From Paeniglutamicibacter quisquiliarum (GTDB lineage Bacteria > Actinomycetota > Actinomycetes > Actinomycetales > Micrococcaceae), in contig NZ_JAHRED010000004.1 in NCBI RefSeq assembly GCF_019084045.1, positions 124,001 through 188,000 of the forward strand: a stretch of DNA of 64,000 nt, in the 5' to 3' direction. Shown here piece by piece: positions 35,378 through 46,647 of this stretch (positions are counted from its first letter, which is position 1; every line of letters starts with the position of its first letter). The notes beneath the pieces were generated by a model, which saw nothing but the letters and a program-made list of their open reading frames with translations, had not been told where the DNA came from and did no database searches. A program made the translations under genes and the position numbers.

Positions 35378-36190
35378 ATGACTTCCACGCTTGACCACCC
35401 GACGTTTGTCGCACCGACAAGTGTTTCCAGCAACGCGCTTCGCGTGACATTCCAGGGCGTTGGCCGCAGCTTCGGCGGTCGCGAGGTGCTGCACGATGTC
35501 GACCTCGAGGTCACCCCGGGAGAAGTCGTGGCAATCCTCGGCCCAAGCGGCTGCGGCAAGTCCACATTGCTCCGATCCGTGTCCGGGCTGGACCAGCCAT
35601 CCGCCGGGCAGGTCCTGATCGACGGCACCGCTGTCAACGGACTGGACACCCGCTGTGCGGTGGCGTTCCAGGAGCCACGCCTGCTGCCATGGAAATCCGT
35701 GACCAACAACGTTTCCTTGGGCCTTCCGGCGGGCACCGACCGCACCACCGGTGCGGCACGCATCGCAGAGCTGCTCGAACTCGTGGAACTCGATGCCTAC
35801 AGCGATTTGCGCCCGAGGGAAATCTCCGGCGGCATGGCCCAGCGCGTCTCGCTCGCCCGGGCCCTGGCCCGACGCCCCGGCGTCCTGCTCCTGGACGAAC
35901 CGTTCGGCGCCCTGGATGCATTGACCCGCTTGAAGATGCAGGATCTCCTGCTGGACATCCACAGCGCGTACCCGACCACGGTCTTGCTGGTCACCCACGA
36001 CGTTGACGAGGCACTGCAGTTAGCCGACCGCATCGTCGTATTGGGACGCCCGGACGGCGCAACAGCCGCAACCGTCACCCAGCTCCTCACGGTCCCGGGG
36101 TCACGTCCGCGAAACCGCAACGATGAAAGCCTCGGCCGAATGCGCAGCTCACTTCTTGCATCGCTCGGCGTTGACGCACACCGCCACTAA
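35378..36190 (+). CDS. ssuB: ABC transporter ATP-binding protein, sulfonate/taurine type
   Basis: ATPase of 270 residues for aliphatic sulfonate or related uptake. Walker A is GPSGCGKST near residue 53, Q-loop FQEPRLLPWKSV, signature SGGMAQR, Walker B LLLDEPFGALD and the His switch LVTHDVDEA. The PWKSV and DEPFGALD wording is typical of the NitT/TauT/SsuB group. The ATG at 35378 follows GGAGAG that is part of the S-box; the frame to 35318 would lie inside the riboswitch. First gene of the ssuB-ssuA-ssuC operon; 92 bp separate it from ssuA. Confidence 0.88.
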   Translation: MTSTLDHPTFVAPTSVSSNALRVTFQGVGRSFGGREVLHDVDLEVTPGEVVAILGPSGCGKSTLLRSVSGLDQPSAGQVLIDGTAVNGLDTRCAVAFQEPRLLPWKSVTNNVSLGLPAGTDRTTGAARIAELLELVELDAYSDLRPREISGGMAQRVSLARALARRPGVLLLDEPFGALDALTRLKMQDLLLDIHSAYPTTVLLVTHDVDEALQLADRIVVLGRPDGATAATVTQLLTVPGSRPRNRNDESLGRMRSSLLASLGVDAHRH

Positions 36191-36282
36191 ACCGGCACCC
36201 AAGCACCGTCACTTCACACCACTCGCATCTTCTGAACGAGCGTCCTTCTTGTCGTGCGTTCACCCATTCAAGGAATTCACCC

Positions 36283-37302
36283 ATGAACCGAAACCTTTTC
36301 TCACGCCGCACTCTCATTGCCACCTCCGCGCTGGTTGCCGCCACCGCGTTGCTGACCGGTTGCGCCGGCGAGGGCTCGGGCGCTGCGGAAGCCACGACCC
36401 TCAACATCGACTTCGCCACCTACAACCCGTTGTCCCTGGTGCTCAAGGAAAAGGGATGGCTGGAAGCCTCGCTGAAGGAACAGGGCGTCACCGTCAACTG
36501 GGTGCAGTCGGCCGGTTCGAACAAGGCCAACGAAGCGCTTCGCGCGGGGGCAATCGACGTGGGATCCACCGCGGGTTCCGCCGCCCTGCTGGCCCGGTCC
36601 AACGGTTCCCCGATCAAGACCATCGACATCTACTCGCAACCGGAATGGGCCGCCCTGGTTGTTGCCAAGGACTCACCCATCAAGGACGTGAGCGAACTCA
36701 AGGGCAAATCGGTCGCCGCCACCAAGGGTACCGACCCCTACTTCTTCTTGCTGCAGGCCCTGGAGCAGGCAGGTCTCGGCCCGGATGACGTGACCGTGGA
36801 GAACCTCCAGCACGCCGATGGCCGCGCCGCCCTGGAAAACGGTTCCGTGGATGCCTGGAGTGGATTGGACCCGATCATGGCCGGCGCGGAGGAGAACGGC
36901 GCCAGCTTGATCTACCGCAACCTGGATTTCAACACCTACGGTGCCTTGAACGCCAACGAATCCTTCCTGGCGGAGTCCCCGGAAATCGCCCAGGTCGTGG
37001 TGGACTCCTACGAAAAGGCCCGCGAATGGGCCGCCAAGAACCAGAAGGAAACCGCGACAATCCTGGCCGACGTGGCAGGGCTGGAAGCACCGGTTGCCGA
37101 CAAGGTGATCCTCGAGCGTTCCAATCTTGATGTCTCCGCGGTGCCCGGCCAAAAGTTGGTCGACGTCCTGACGGTCGTGGGACCGATCTTTGTCGAGACC
37201 GGCGATGTCACCAGCCAGGCCAAGGTCGACACGGCTCTTGATTCCCTCATCGATGATTCCTTCGCCAAAAAGGCCGACGCTTCGAAGGTCAAGGGTTCGT
37301 AA
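36283..37302 (+). CDS. ssuA: Sulfonate-type ABC transporter substrate-binding lipoprotein
   Basis: Lipoprotein of 339 residues of the SsuA/TauA family. The signal peptide ends in LLTGC (lipid-modified Cys near residue 27). The core shows FATYNPLSLVLKEKGWLE, NWVQSAGSNKANEALRAGAIDVG and GSAALLARSNG, the usual SsuA order. It binds an aliphatic sulfonate or another organosulfur ligand outside the membrane. AAGGA lies eight bases before the ATG. The stop codon overlaps the permease ATG by one base (TAATG). Confidence 0.88.
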   Translation: MNRNLFSRRTLIATSALVAATALLTGCAGEGSGAAEATTLNIDFATYNPLSLVLKEKGWLEASLKEQGVTVNWVQSAGSNKANEALRAGAIDVGSTAGSAALLARSNGSPIKTIDIYSQPEWAALVVAKDSPIKDVSELKGKSVAATKGTDPYFFLLQALEQAGLGPDDVTVENLQHADGRAALENGSVDAWSGLDPIMAGAEENGASLIYRNLDFNTYGALNANESFLAESPEIAQVVVDSYEKAREWAAKNQKETATILADVAGLEAPVADKVILERSNLDVSAVPGQKLVDVLTVVGPIFVETGDVTSQAKVDTALDSLIDDSFAKKADASKVKGS

Positions 37303-38123
37303 TGTCTGCCGATTTTTCCCTCAACACCAAGGAAACGACGCCAGCCAGTGCAAGCGGGCCCCGGATCCCGGGCTCGACACTGGGCCGCATCGGGCTCGGC
37401 GCACTGGTGCCGCTGCTTGTCCTCGTGCTGTGGCAGAGCGCCACCTCCCTCGGCTGGGTCACCTCCGCACAGCTCCCATCCCCCACGTCGGTGTACTCGG
37501 CCGCAGTGGACCTGATCGGGCGCGGGGAACTTGGCACGCACATCGGCATCTCCACCCAACGCGTCCTGGTGGGCTTCGCCATTGGCGCGGTGCTTGGGCT
37601 TGGATTTGGCGCCTTGGTTGGACTGTCGCGGCTCGCCGACGCATTGCTGGGCCCCACCATTGGAGCCATTCGTGCGGTGCCGTCGCTGGCCTGGGTTCCC
37701 CTGCTGATCTTGTGGATGAAGATCGGTGAAGATTCGAAAATCACGCTGATTGCCATCGGCGCCTTCTTCCCGGTGTTCACCACCGTGTACCTGGCGCTAC
37801 GCCATGTGGACAAGAACCTCATCGAGGCCGGACGTGCCTTTGGCCTCAAGGGGATCAAGTTGCTGACCACCATCCAGCTGCCTGCCGTGGTTCCTGCCAT
37901 ATTTTCCGGCCTCCGGCTCGCCCTGGCACAGGCTTGGCTTTTCCTGGTGGCTGCGGAACTGATCGCATCTTCCATGGGGCTTGGCTTCCTGCTCACCGAT
38001 TCACAGAACAACGGCCGGATCGACAGACTGATTCTGGCAATCATCCTGCTGGCAGTGATCGGCAAGGCCACCGATGCACTGGTGGGCCTGGCTGAACGCT
38101 GGGCAGTCAGGCGCTGGGCCTAA
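37302..38123 (+). CDS. ssuC: Sulfonate-type ABC transporter permease
   Basis: Integral membrane protein of 273 residues with six predicted helices. The N-terminal 30 residues are polar, then LGALVPLLVLVLWQ begins the first span. The loop RAFGLKGIKLLTTIQLPAVVPAIFSGLRLAL is the ATPase contact of the SsuC/TauC family, and LLIWMKIGEDSKI is another family marker. It is translationally coupled to ssuA. No SsuD/SsuE follows; the DszC-like and DszA-like enzymes encoded on the other strand may supply the oxidative step. Confidence 0.88.
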   Translation: MSADFSLNTKETTPASASGPRIPGSTLGRIGLGALVPLLVLVLWQSATSLGWVTSAQLPSPTSVYSAAVDLIGRGELGTHIGISTQRVLVGFAIGAVLGLGFGALVGLSRLADALLGPTIGAIRAVPSLAWVPLLILWMKIGEDSKITLIAIGAFFPVFTTVYLALRHVDKNLIEAGRAFGLKGIKLLTTIQLPAVVPAIFSGLRLALAQAWLFLVAAELIASSMGLGFLLTDSQNNGRIDRLILAIILLAVIGKATDALVGLAERWAVRRWA

Positions 38124-38137
38124 GGGCAACCAACCAC

Positions 38138-38221
38138 CCGTTTCGAGCGGCCCAGATTTCTGGCGTCACGACGCCGCAACAAGCACCTCCCCGAGACCGG
38201 TGCTACTGCCAGGAGCAATGG
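38138..38221 (+). ncRNA. Degenerate S-box-like element before the acyl-CoA synthetase gene
   Basis: The order of S-box elements is kept (AGATTTCTGG, ACGACGCCGC, GGTGCTACTGCC, final AATGG) and P1 is preserved by base changes on both sides: CCGTT at 38138-38142 pairs with AATGG at 38217-38221. However, conserved core bases are altered: GCAGCAACC has become GCAACAAGC and ATGA has become ACGA. The Shine-Dalgarno GGAG again overlaps P1, and the ATG is at 38230. It may be decayed, or changed in affinity or specificity. Confidence 0.6.
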
Positions 38222-38229
38222 AGAAAACA

Positions 38230-40206
38230 ATGACTGAAACCCTGCACCCCGTCACGACTGACATCGCCAACGAAGCCTCCCTGACCGAAGCCGAACGGCT
38301 CGCATTCTGGGACGCCGCCGCGCGGCGCCTGAGCTGGTCCGAGGACTGGCACACCATCCACACCAGCACCGGTGTCGACCAGGCGGCCAGGCGCGGCCCC
38401 GAACTGCGCTGGTTCGAGGGCGGCAAGCTCAATGCCGCCTACAACTGCGTTGACCGGCACGTGGAGGCCGGCCGCGGCGACAAGGTTGCCCTGCACTTCG
38501 AGGGCGAGCCCGGGGACAGGACCACCGTCACCTACCAGGACCTGCAGGACCGTGTATCCCGGGCCGCCAATGCGCTGGAGGCACTCGGCATTGGCAAGGG
38601 CGACCGCGTGGTCATCTACCTGCCGGTGCTCATCGAAACCATCGTCATCACCCTGGCCTGCGCGCGCATCGGCGCGGTTCATTCGCTGGTCTTCGGCGGC
38701 TTCTCCGCCGAGGCGCTGAAGTTCCGTGTCGAGGACACCGGCGCCAAGCTCCTGGTCACCACCGACGGCCAGTTCCGCCGCGGCACCTCGGTCCCGGTCA
38801 AGGCGCACGCCGACGAGGCCGTTTCCGGGGACAACGCGATCGAGCACGTGCTGGTCATCAACCGGACCGGGCACACCGACATCAACTGGGTCGAGGGCCG
38901 GGACGTGTGGTGGCACGAGACTGTCGACACCGCGAGCACCGAACACGCCCCGGAGGCCTTCGACGCCGAGACCCCGCTGTTCATCATGTACACCTCCGGC
39001 ACCACCGGGCAGCCCAAGGGCCTGGTCCACACCACCGGCGGCTACCTGACGCAGGCCTCCTGGAGCCACGAGTTCCTCTTCTCCCACCCGGATCCGGCCA
39101 AGCGCGAGGACGATGTCCACTGGTGCACGGCCGACCTGGCCTGGGTCACCGCGCACACCTATGAGATCTACGGGCCGCTGTCCAACGGCGTCACCCAGGT
39201 CATCTACGAGGGCGTGCCCAACGCCCCGCACCCGGGCCGCCACTTCGAGATCATCGCGCGCTACGGGGTCACGAGCTACTACACCGCGCCCACCCTGGTG
39301 CGCTCGCTGATGGGTTGGTTCCCCGAGGGGATCCCGGCCGACTACGACCTGTCCTCGATCCGGCTGGCCGGAACCGTGGGCGAGGCAGTGAACCCGGAGG
39401 CGTGGCGCTGGCTGCGTGGCCAGATCGGGCGCGACACCGAGTCCGGCATCCCGATGGTCGACACCTGGTGGCAGTCCGAGACGGGCGCGACGATCCTTTC
39501 CCCGCGCCAGGACGACACCGCGTTCAAGCCCGGCTGCGGCACCCGGGCGCTGCCGGGCGTGGCGGTGGACATCGTCGACGATGCCGCGCAAACGGTGGAG
39601 AAAAACCTGCAGGGCTACATCGTGCTGACCAAGACCGGGCCGTCCATGGCCAGGACCGTTTGGGGAAACCCCGAGCGCTACTACACCTCCTACTGGGAGA
39701 AGTACGCGCAGCAGGGCTGGTTCCTGGCCGGGGACGGCGCGCGCTTCGATGCCGACGGGGACATCTGGATCCTGGGCCGCACGGACGATGTCATCAACAT
39801 CTCCGGACACCGGCTCTCCACCATCGAGATCGAGTCCGCCCTGGTCACCCACCCGGCGGTTGTCGAGGCCGGGGTCTGCCCGACCGCCGACGCCAAGACC
39901 GGCCACGCTGCCACCGCGTTCGTGGTGCCCTTCGACAAGTCGGTGGTTGGAACGGACCTGGCCGGCGAGGCGCTGGCCAGGCAGCAGGCCCTCATCGCCG
40001 AGCTGCGCAACCACGTGGCAACCCAGATCGGGCCCATCGCCAAGCCGCGCGACATCGTCTTCGTTCCCGACGTGCCCAAGACCCGCTCGGGCAAGATCAT
40101 GCGCCGGCTGCTGACCCAACTTTTCGAGGGCAGCACCCTGGGCGACACCACCAGCCTGCAGAACGAGCCGTGCATCGCTGAAATCAAGGAAATCTGCGAG
40201 CGTTAG
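38230..40206 (+). CDS. acs: Acetyl-CoA synthetase-type acyl-CoA ligase (AMP-forming)
   Basis: ANL-superfamily ligase of 658 residues that makes an acyl-CoA from a carboxylic acid, ATP and CoA via an acyl-AMP. Signs: YTSGTTGQPKGLVH (ATP loop), VDTWWQSETGA with the pocket-shaping Trp, GDGARFDADGDIWILGR, ISGHRLSTIEIESAL and the C-terminal SGKIMRRLL with the catalytic Lys. Acetate is the most likely substrate, but the upstream S-box-like element and sulfur neighbours leave open a carboxylate freed from an organosulfur compound. The ATG at 38230 is preferred; an in-frame ATG at 38218 lies inside the P1 helix. A strong hairpin follows. Confidence 0.85.
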   Translation: MTETLHPVTTDIANEASLTEAERLAFWDAAARRLSWSEDWHTIHTSTGVDQAARRGPELRWFEGGKLNAAYNCVDRHVEAGRGDKVALHFEGEPGDRTTVTYQDLQDRVSRAANALEALGIGKGDRVVIYLPVLIETIVITLACARIGAVHSLVFGGFSAEALKFRVEDTGAKLLVTTDGQFRRGTSVPVKAHADEAVSGDNAIEHVLVINRTGHTDINWVEGRDVWWHETVDTASTEHAPEAFDAETPLFIMYTSGTTGQPKGLVHTTGGYLTQASWSHEFLFSHPDPAKREDDVHWCTADLAWVTAHTYEIYGPLSNGVTQVIYEGVPNAPHPGRHFEIIARYGVTSYYTAPTLVRSLMGWFPEGIPADYDLSSIRLAGTVGEAVNPEAWRWLRGQIGRDTESGIPMVDTWWQSETGATILSPRQDDTAFKPGCGTRALPGVAVDIVDDAAQTVEKNLQGYIVLTKTGPSMARTVWGNPERYYTSYWEKYAQQGWFLAGDGARFDADGDIWILGRTDDVINISGHRLSTIEIESALVTHPAVVEAGVCPTADAKTGHAATAFVVPFDKSVVGTDLAGEALARQQALIAELRNHVATQIGPIAKPRDIVFVPDVPKTRSGKIMRRLLTQLFEGSTLGDTTSLQNEPCIAEIKEICER

Positions 40207-40221
40207 GCAACTTTCGCGCGC

Positions 40222-40252
40222 CGGGAAACGCAGCGGACTGCTGCGTTTCCCG
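40222..40252 (+). terminator. Hairpin terminator after acs
   Basis: A perfect 13-bp stem (40222-40234 with 40240-40252) on a GGACT loop lies 15 bp past the stop codon. It closes the plus-strand sulfur block. Confidence 0.8.
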
Positions 40253-43005
<2,753 letters not shown>

Positions 43006-43023
43006 TCCCCCCGCGCCGGCCGG

Positions 43024-44253
43024 TCAGCCGGCCTCGACCATCTCCCGGACCAGGTGCGCGGCATCGGCGCCGACCCCGGGGATCACCGACGACGGCTCGG
43101 CATGCAGCCACGGCAGCCCGATCACGTAGAGCCCCGGCTGGACGGTGACGCCGCGCCGGTGGAGCGGGTAGCCCCAGTCATCGAGGATCGGCAGCCCCAG
43201 CCAGGAGAAGTCCAGCCGGTAGCCGGTGGCCCACACCACCGCGGAAATCCCTTCCGCGTCCAGATCCACGCTGGCTTCCCCCTCCGGAACCGGCCCGTGT
43301 CCGGTGTCCGGCGGTTCCTGCGGCAGGTCAAGCCCGACGGCAGCTGCATAGGCGTCGAACATCGGCCGGAAGCGGACGTCGAAGTCTGCCTCGGCGAAGG
43401 CCACCTGCCCGGCCACGTCCTGGGCGAACCGCACCGTGGAACCCTCAACCCCCCGGACCTTCCCGTGCAGCACCGCACCGCGTTCGGCCAGGCGGCGCGG
43501 GGAATCCTCGACCAGGTGCGGATGGCAGCCGAAGCGGGCGGCCGGGGTGGGCAGGTCCTCCACCGTGGGCACCTGCATGCCGAGCTTCGGGCCCTGGATC
43601 AGTATCTGCATGAGCCACCAGTACAGGTTCCGGCCACGATAGCTGCGCGGGGCGGCGGCGCAGGAGGACACCGCCACGTGCACGCGGCGGCCGGCTGCCA
43701 GCAATTCGGCGGCGATCTGCGTTCCGGACTGCCCGCTCCCGACCACCAGCACCGCGCCGGCGGGCAATTGGCCGGGTTCCCGATAGCCGTTGCTGTGCAG
43801 CTGCAGGACGGTGCCGGGGAACGCCGCCGCGACCTCCGGCAGGCGCGGCACCTGGTAGGGGCCGGTGGCCAGCACCACCCGGCGCGCCGCAAACGCGGTT
43901 TCAGTGGTTTCGACGCGGAAGCCGCCATTGGCCACCGCCAGCCCCGTCACCTCGATGCCCAGCCGCACCGGTGCCTGAATCCGTCCGGCATAGCCGCGGA
44001 ACAGCTCGATGACGGCATCACGGCCCAGGTAGGCGTCCGGGTCCGGCCCCTCGTACGGCATGCCGGGCAGTTGGAGAGCGAAGTTCGGCGTGACCAGCCG
44101 GAAGCTGTCCCAGCGGTCCTGCCACGCGCCGCCGAGGGTTTGGCGGCGGTCAACCAGCACGTGCCCGATGCCTGCCTGGTTGAGCCAATAGCTGGTGGCG
44201 AGCCCGGCCTGGCCTGCCCCGATCACCAGCGTGTCAACTGTTTCGGTGCCCAT
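43024..44253 (-). CDS. NAD(P)/FAD-dependent monooxygenase (CzcO/flavin-containing type)
   Basis: Two-dinucleotide-fold flavoprotein of 409 residues. FAD fingerprint GAGQAG is at residues 12-17, and the NADPH fingerprint GSGQSG is near residue 170. YYWxxQP-like substitutes and the ATGYRLDFSWL motif near the end place it with CzcO-like oxidoreductases and flavin-containing monooxygenases. These oxidise nucleophilic N or S atoms or perform Baeyer-Villiger reactions; the substrate is unknown. It is convergent with katG, with a short GCCGGC hairpin at its end, and lies 79 bp downstream of a methyltransferase-like membrane gene. Confidence 0.85.
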   Translation of the reverse strand: MGTETVDTLVIGAGQAGLATSYWLNQAGIGHVLVDRRQTLGGAWQDRWDSFRLVTPNFALQLPGMPYEGPDPDAYLGRDAVIELFRGYAGRIQAPVRLGIEVTGLAVANGGFRVETTETAFAARRVVLATGPYQVPRLPEVAAAFPGTVLQLHSNGYREPGQLPAGAVLVVGSGQSGTQIAAELLAAGRRVHVAVSSCAAAPRSYRGRNLYWWLMQILIQGPKLGMQVPTVEDLPTPAARFGCHPHLVEDSPRRLAERGAVLHGKVRGVEGSTVRFAQDVAGQVAFAEADFDVRFRPMFDAYAAAVGLDLPQEPPDTGHGPVPEGEASVDLDAEGISAVVWATGYRLDFSWLGLPILDDWGYPLHRRGVTVQPGLYVIGLPWLHAEPSSVIPGVGADAAHLVREMVEAG

Positions 44254-44331
44254 GACGTCCTCCTGGGTTTGTTCCCGATTGGTCTTGGTACCGAGGCTAG
44301 ACGCGCGAGGGGGTGGACGGCTTCGGCCGAA

Positions 44332-44856
44332 TCACCCATCCCGGCCAAATGGGTCGTTCTGTGTAGTGCCCAGGCGCAGGTAGCGCGGTGTGCGGGCCGC
44401 ATAGTCCGCGTACAGGCTCCCGAATTCTTCGATAAGCCGGCGTTCCTCGCCAAGGATCTCCCGGTGCACCAACAGCGCGGCGGCCGGGAGGGTCAGCGCT
44501 GTCCAGCCGCTGCCCGCCGCGGTGCCGATGCCGGCGTGGAGCAGCACCCACGCGAGGTACATCGGGTTGCGGCTGTGGCGGTAGGGCCCGGAGACCACCA
44601 GCGCCTGCGGGTGTGCCAACTGAACCGGGCGTGCCGCCCGCCAGGCGGTCACGGCAAGCAGCACGCCCGTACCTGCCAGCACCACCCCCGCGGCCCTTGC
44701 CCGGAGAGGTGTGGGATGCCGCCCTGCTGCCGCACCTCTCCGGCCCAGCAGCAGGGCGGCACCCAGACCCGCCACATGCTGCGGGGGCACCGGGACGTTG
44801 GACAGGCCGCGGTGCCCCCGGGTCGCACAACGGCCCGCCGCGCTAGGGGTTTCCAT
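44332..44856 (-). CDS. Isoprenylcysteine carboxyl methyltransferase-like membrane protein
   Basis: Membrane protein of about 174 residues of the ICMT/PEMT-like family. It has three to four hydrophobic spans and the conserved C-terminal block GPYRHSRNPMYLAW followed by EERRLIEEFGSLYADYAARTPRY, which binds S-adenosylmethionine in relatives. The bacterial substrates are unknown. The ATG at 44856 has GGAAGG just upstream and overlaps the 3' end of the LuxR-type gene by 14 bp, which points to coupled translation. The longer frame to 44913 lacks a ribosome-binding site. Confidence 0.8.
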   Translation of the reverse strand: METPSAAGRCATRGHRGLSNVPVPPQHVAGLGAALLLGRRGAAAGRHPTPLRARAAGVVLAGTGVLLAVTAWRAARPVQLAHPQALVVSGPYRHSRNPMYLAWVLLHAGIGTAAGSGWTALTLPAAALLVHREILGEERRLIEEFGSLYADYAARTPRYLRLGTTQNDPFGRDG

Positions 44857-46567
44857 GCCTTCCGCCGTCCGTGGCCCGTTTCCTCCCGGCGCCTGCGGCA
44901 ATGCCGCGGTCATAGGCGTACGCGGTGGCAGCTGCCCGGTTCGCCACCCCGATCTTCGTGTAGATGTTGCTCAGGTGCCGGGCGACCGTCTTCTCGCTGA
45001 GAAACAGCGTCTCGGCCACCTTGCGGTTGGTCATCCCGGTGGCAACCAGGCGGAGCACCTGGGTTTCACGAGCGGAAATCCGCCCGCCGTTCCCCCGCGC
45101 CGATGCCTCCGACACCCCGGGCCCGGCTGCAGGATCGACCTTCATCGCCTTGTCGAACCGGACTGTCGCGGCGACGGCACCCAACTCGCGCATGGCCGCA
45201 CCTGCGGCACCCAGCTCCATCCGGGCACCCTCGGCGTCCCCCAGCAACCGGCAGGCCTCGGCCATCGGCAGCCGCGTGAATGCCACCTCCAGGGGCATGT
45301 CCAGTGCCGACCACTGCTCCCGCGCGCGGCTGAGCAGCGCCAGTGCCTCCTCGGGACGCTTTCGTGCCAGCAGGATTCTTCCCTGCAGGCACAGCGCCTC
45401 GGCCTGCAACTGGACCGATCCGAAGGAGTGCGAGATTCCGGCCAGTTCCCGGGCCACCTCGGTGGCACGGTCGAGCCGGCCGACCGCCAGCAGCGCTTCC
45501 CCGGCCGCGGGAAGCAGCCGCGCCCGGTCGGTGGCGGCCGAGGACTCGGCCAGGGCGCGTTCCAGTGCCGCAGCGGCTTCCCGACCCCGGTCCTGGGCCA
45601 GGCGCAGCAGTCCCAATCCGGGTTGCGGCGAGACGCCGAAGCCGTGCGCCAACTCGTAGTGCTGTTCTGCCTCCGCAGCCGCGCCGCGAATCCGTTCGAG
45701 TTCGCCCAGCTCGTAGTGGGCAGTGCCCAATGCCGGGTGCCGGGGCCGGGCCAGCCGGTCCGCGGCCCGGGCTGCCTCCGCCGCTGCACTCTCCAGCTCC
45801 CCGCGATGGCGCAACAGCTGGGCACGGTGCACCATGCACTGCCCGCGGTACGGGACCAAGTCGGGCTGGCGGTCGCACCAGGCGCCCAGGGCATCGGTCC
45901 ACTCCCGGGCCCGCGGCACATCGAAGATCCTCCGGCACTCGGAGATCACGGCGCAATAGACGATGCCCACGGCGATCGGGCACACCGCATCGCGGGTGAC
46001 CACCAGCATGGCTTCGTCGATCAGCGGCAGGGCCTCGGCAATCCGTCCCAGCCGGATCAGGGCCTGGCTTCGCGCGAGGGTGCCGAATGCCAGCAGGTCC
46101 GCGTCGCCCAGCCGTTCCCCGGCCTCGAGCACCGTGGTCGCCCCGGCGAGCGCGGACCCGGGATCGGATTCCAGCCGGAAAAGGGTCTCCGGGACCAGCA
46201 TCAGCACCTGTGCGGCGCAGTCGGGCGGGCAGCGCGGCAACAGCCGCCTGGCGCTGGCGATCCACCCGTGTGCCTGGGCTGCGCCGCCGCCGAGGACCAA
46301 TTGCAGCACCAGCCAGAATGCGGCCTGGACCGCCTCGGAAAACCGTCCGGCGGCCACGTGGGAATGGTATGCGCGTTCGAGGCTTTCGCGGCTTTCCGCA
46401 TCGCGGCCCAGCAGATAGGCGACGATGGCCAGCTTCAACAGGTCTGATCCGTCCGGCTGCGCCTCGTCCAGCGCCGCCGCAAGGTACCCGTGCGCGGCCT
46501 TCCATTCCCGCCGCGTAAAACTCTCACGGCCCTTCTCCAAGGCCCCGTTTTCCCTCACGCTGAACAC
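44843..46567 (-). CDS. LuxR-family transcriptional regulator with TPR-like N-terminal region
   Basis: Regulator of 574 residues. About 480 residues of helical, Ala/Leu-rich sequence look like tetratricopeptide-type repeats, followed by a linker and a LuxR HTH (ISARETQVLRLVATGMTNRKVAETLFLSEKTVARHLSNIY in outline). It lacks the AAA/NB-ARC ATPase of large LAL regulators (no Walker A seen). It probably controls the adjacent membrane methyltransferase and flavoprotein genes, with which it shares strand and overlap. The signal it senses is unknown. Confidence 0.85.
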   Translation of the reverse strand: MFSVRENGALEKGRESFTRREWKAAHGYLAAALDEAQPDGSDLLKLAIVAYLLGRDAESRESLERAYHSHVAAGRFSEAVQAAFWLVLQLVLGGGAAQAHGWIASARRLLPRCPPDCAAQVLMLVPETLFRLESDPGSALAGATTVLEAGERLGDADLLAFGTLARSQALIRLGRIAEALPLIDEAMLVVTRDAVCPIAVGIVYCAVISECRRIFDVPRAREWTDALGAWCDRQPDLVPYRGQCMVHRAQLLRHRGELESAAAEAARAADRLARPRHPALGTAHYELGELERIRGAAAEAEQHYELAHGFGVSPQPGLGLLRLAQDRGREAAAALERALAESSAATDRARLLPAAGEALLAVGRLDRATEVARELAGISHSFGSVQLQAEALCLQGRILLARKRPEEALALLSRAREQWSALDMPLEVAFTRLPMAEACRLLGDAEGARMELGAAGAAMRELGAVAATVRFDKAMKVDPAAGPGVSEASARGNGGRISARETQVLRLVATGMTNRKVAETLFLSEKTVARHLSNIYTKIGVANRAAATAYAYDRGIAAGAGRKRATDGGRHGNP

Positions 46568-46647
46568 CTCTGCGGCCAGAATACCGCAGTTCAGCGGCGC
46601 GGCGTCCGCGGCTTCGGTGCCGGTTTGCGCCGCCCGATCCGACGCAG

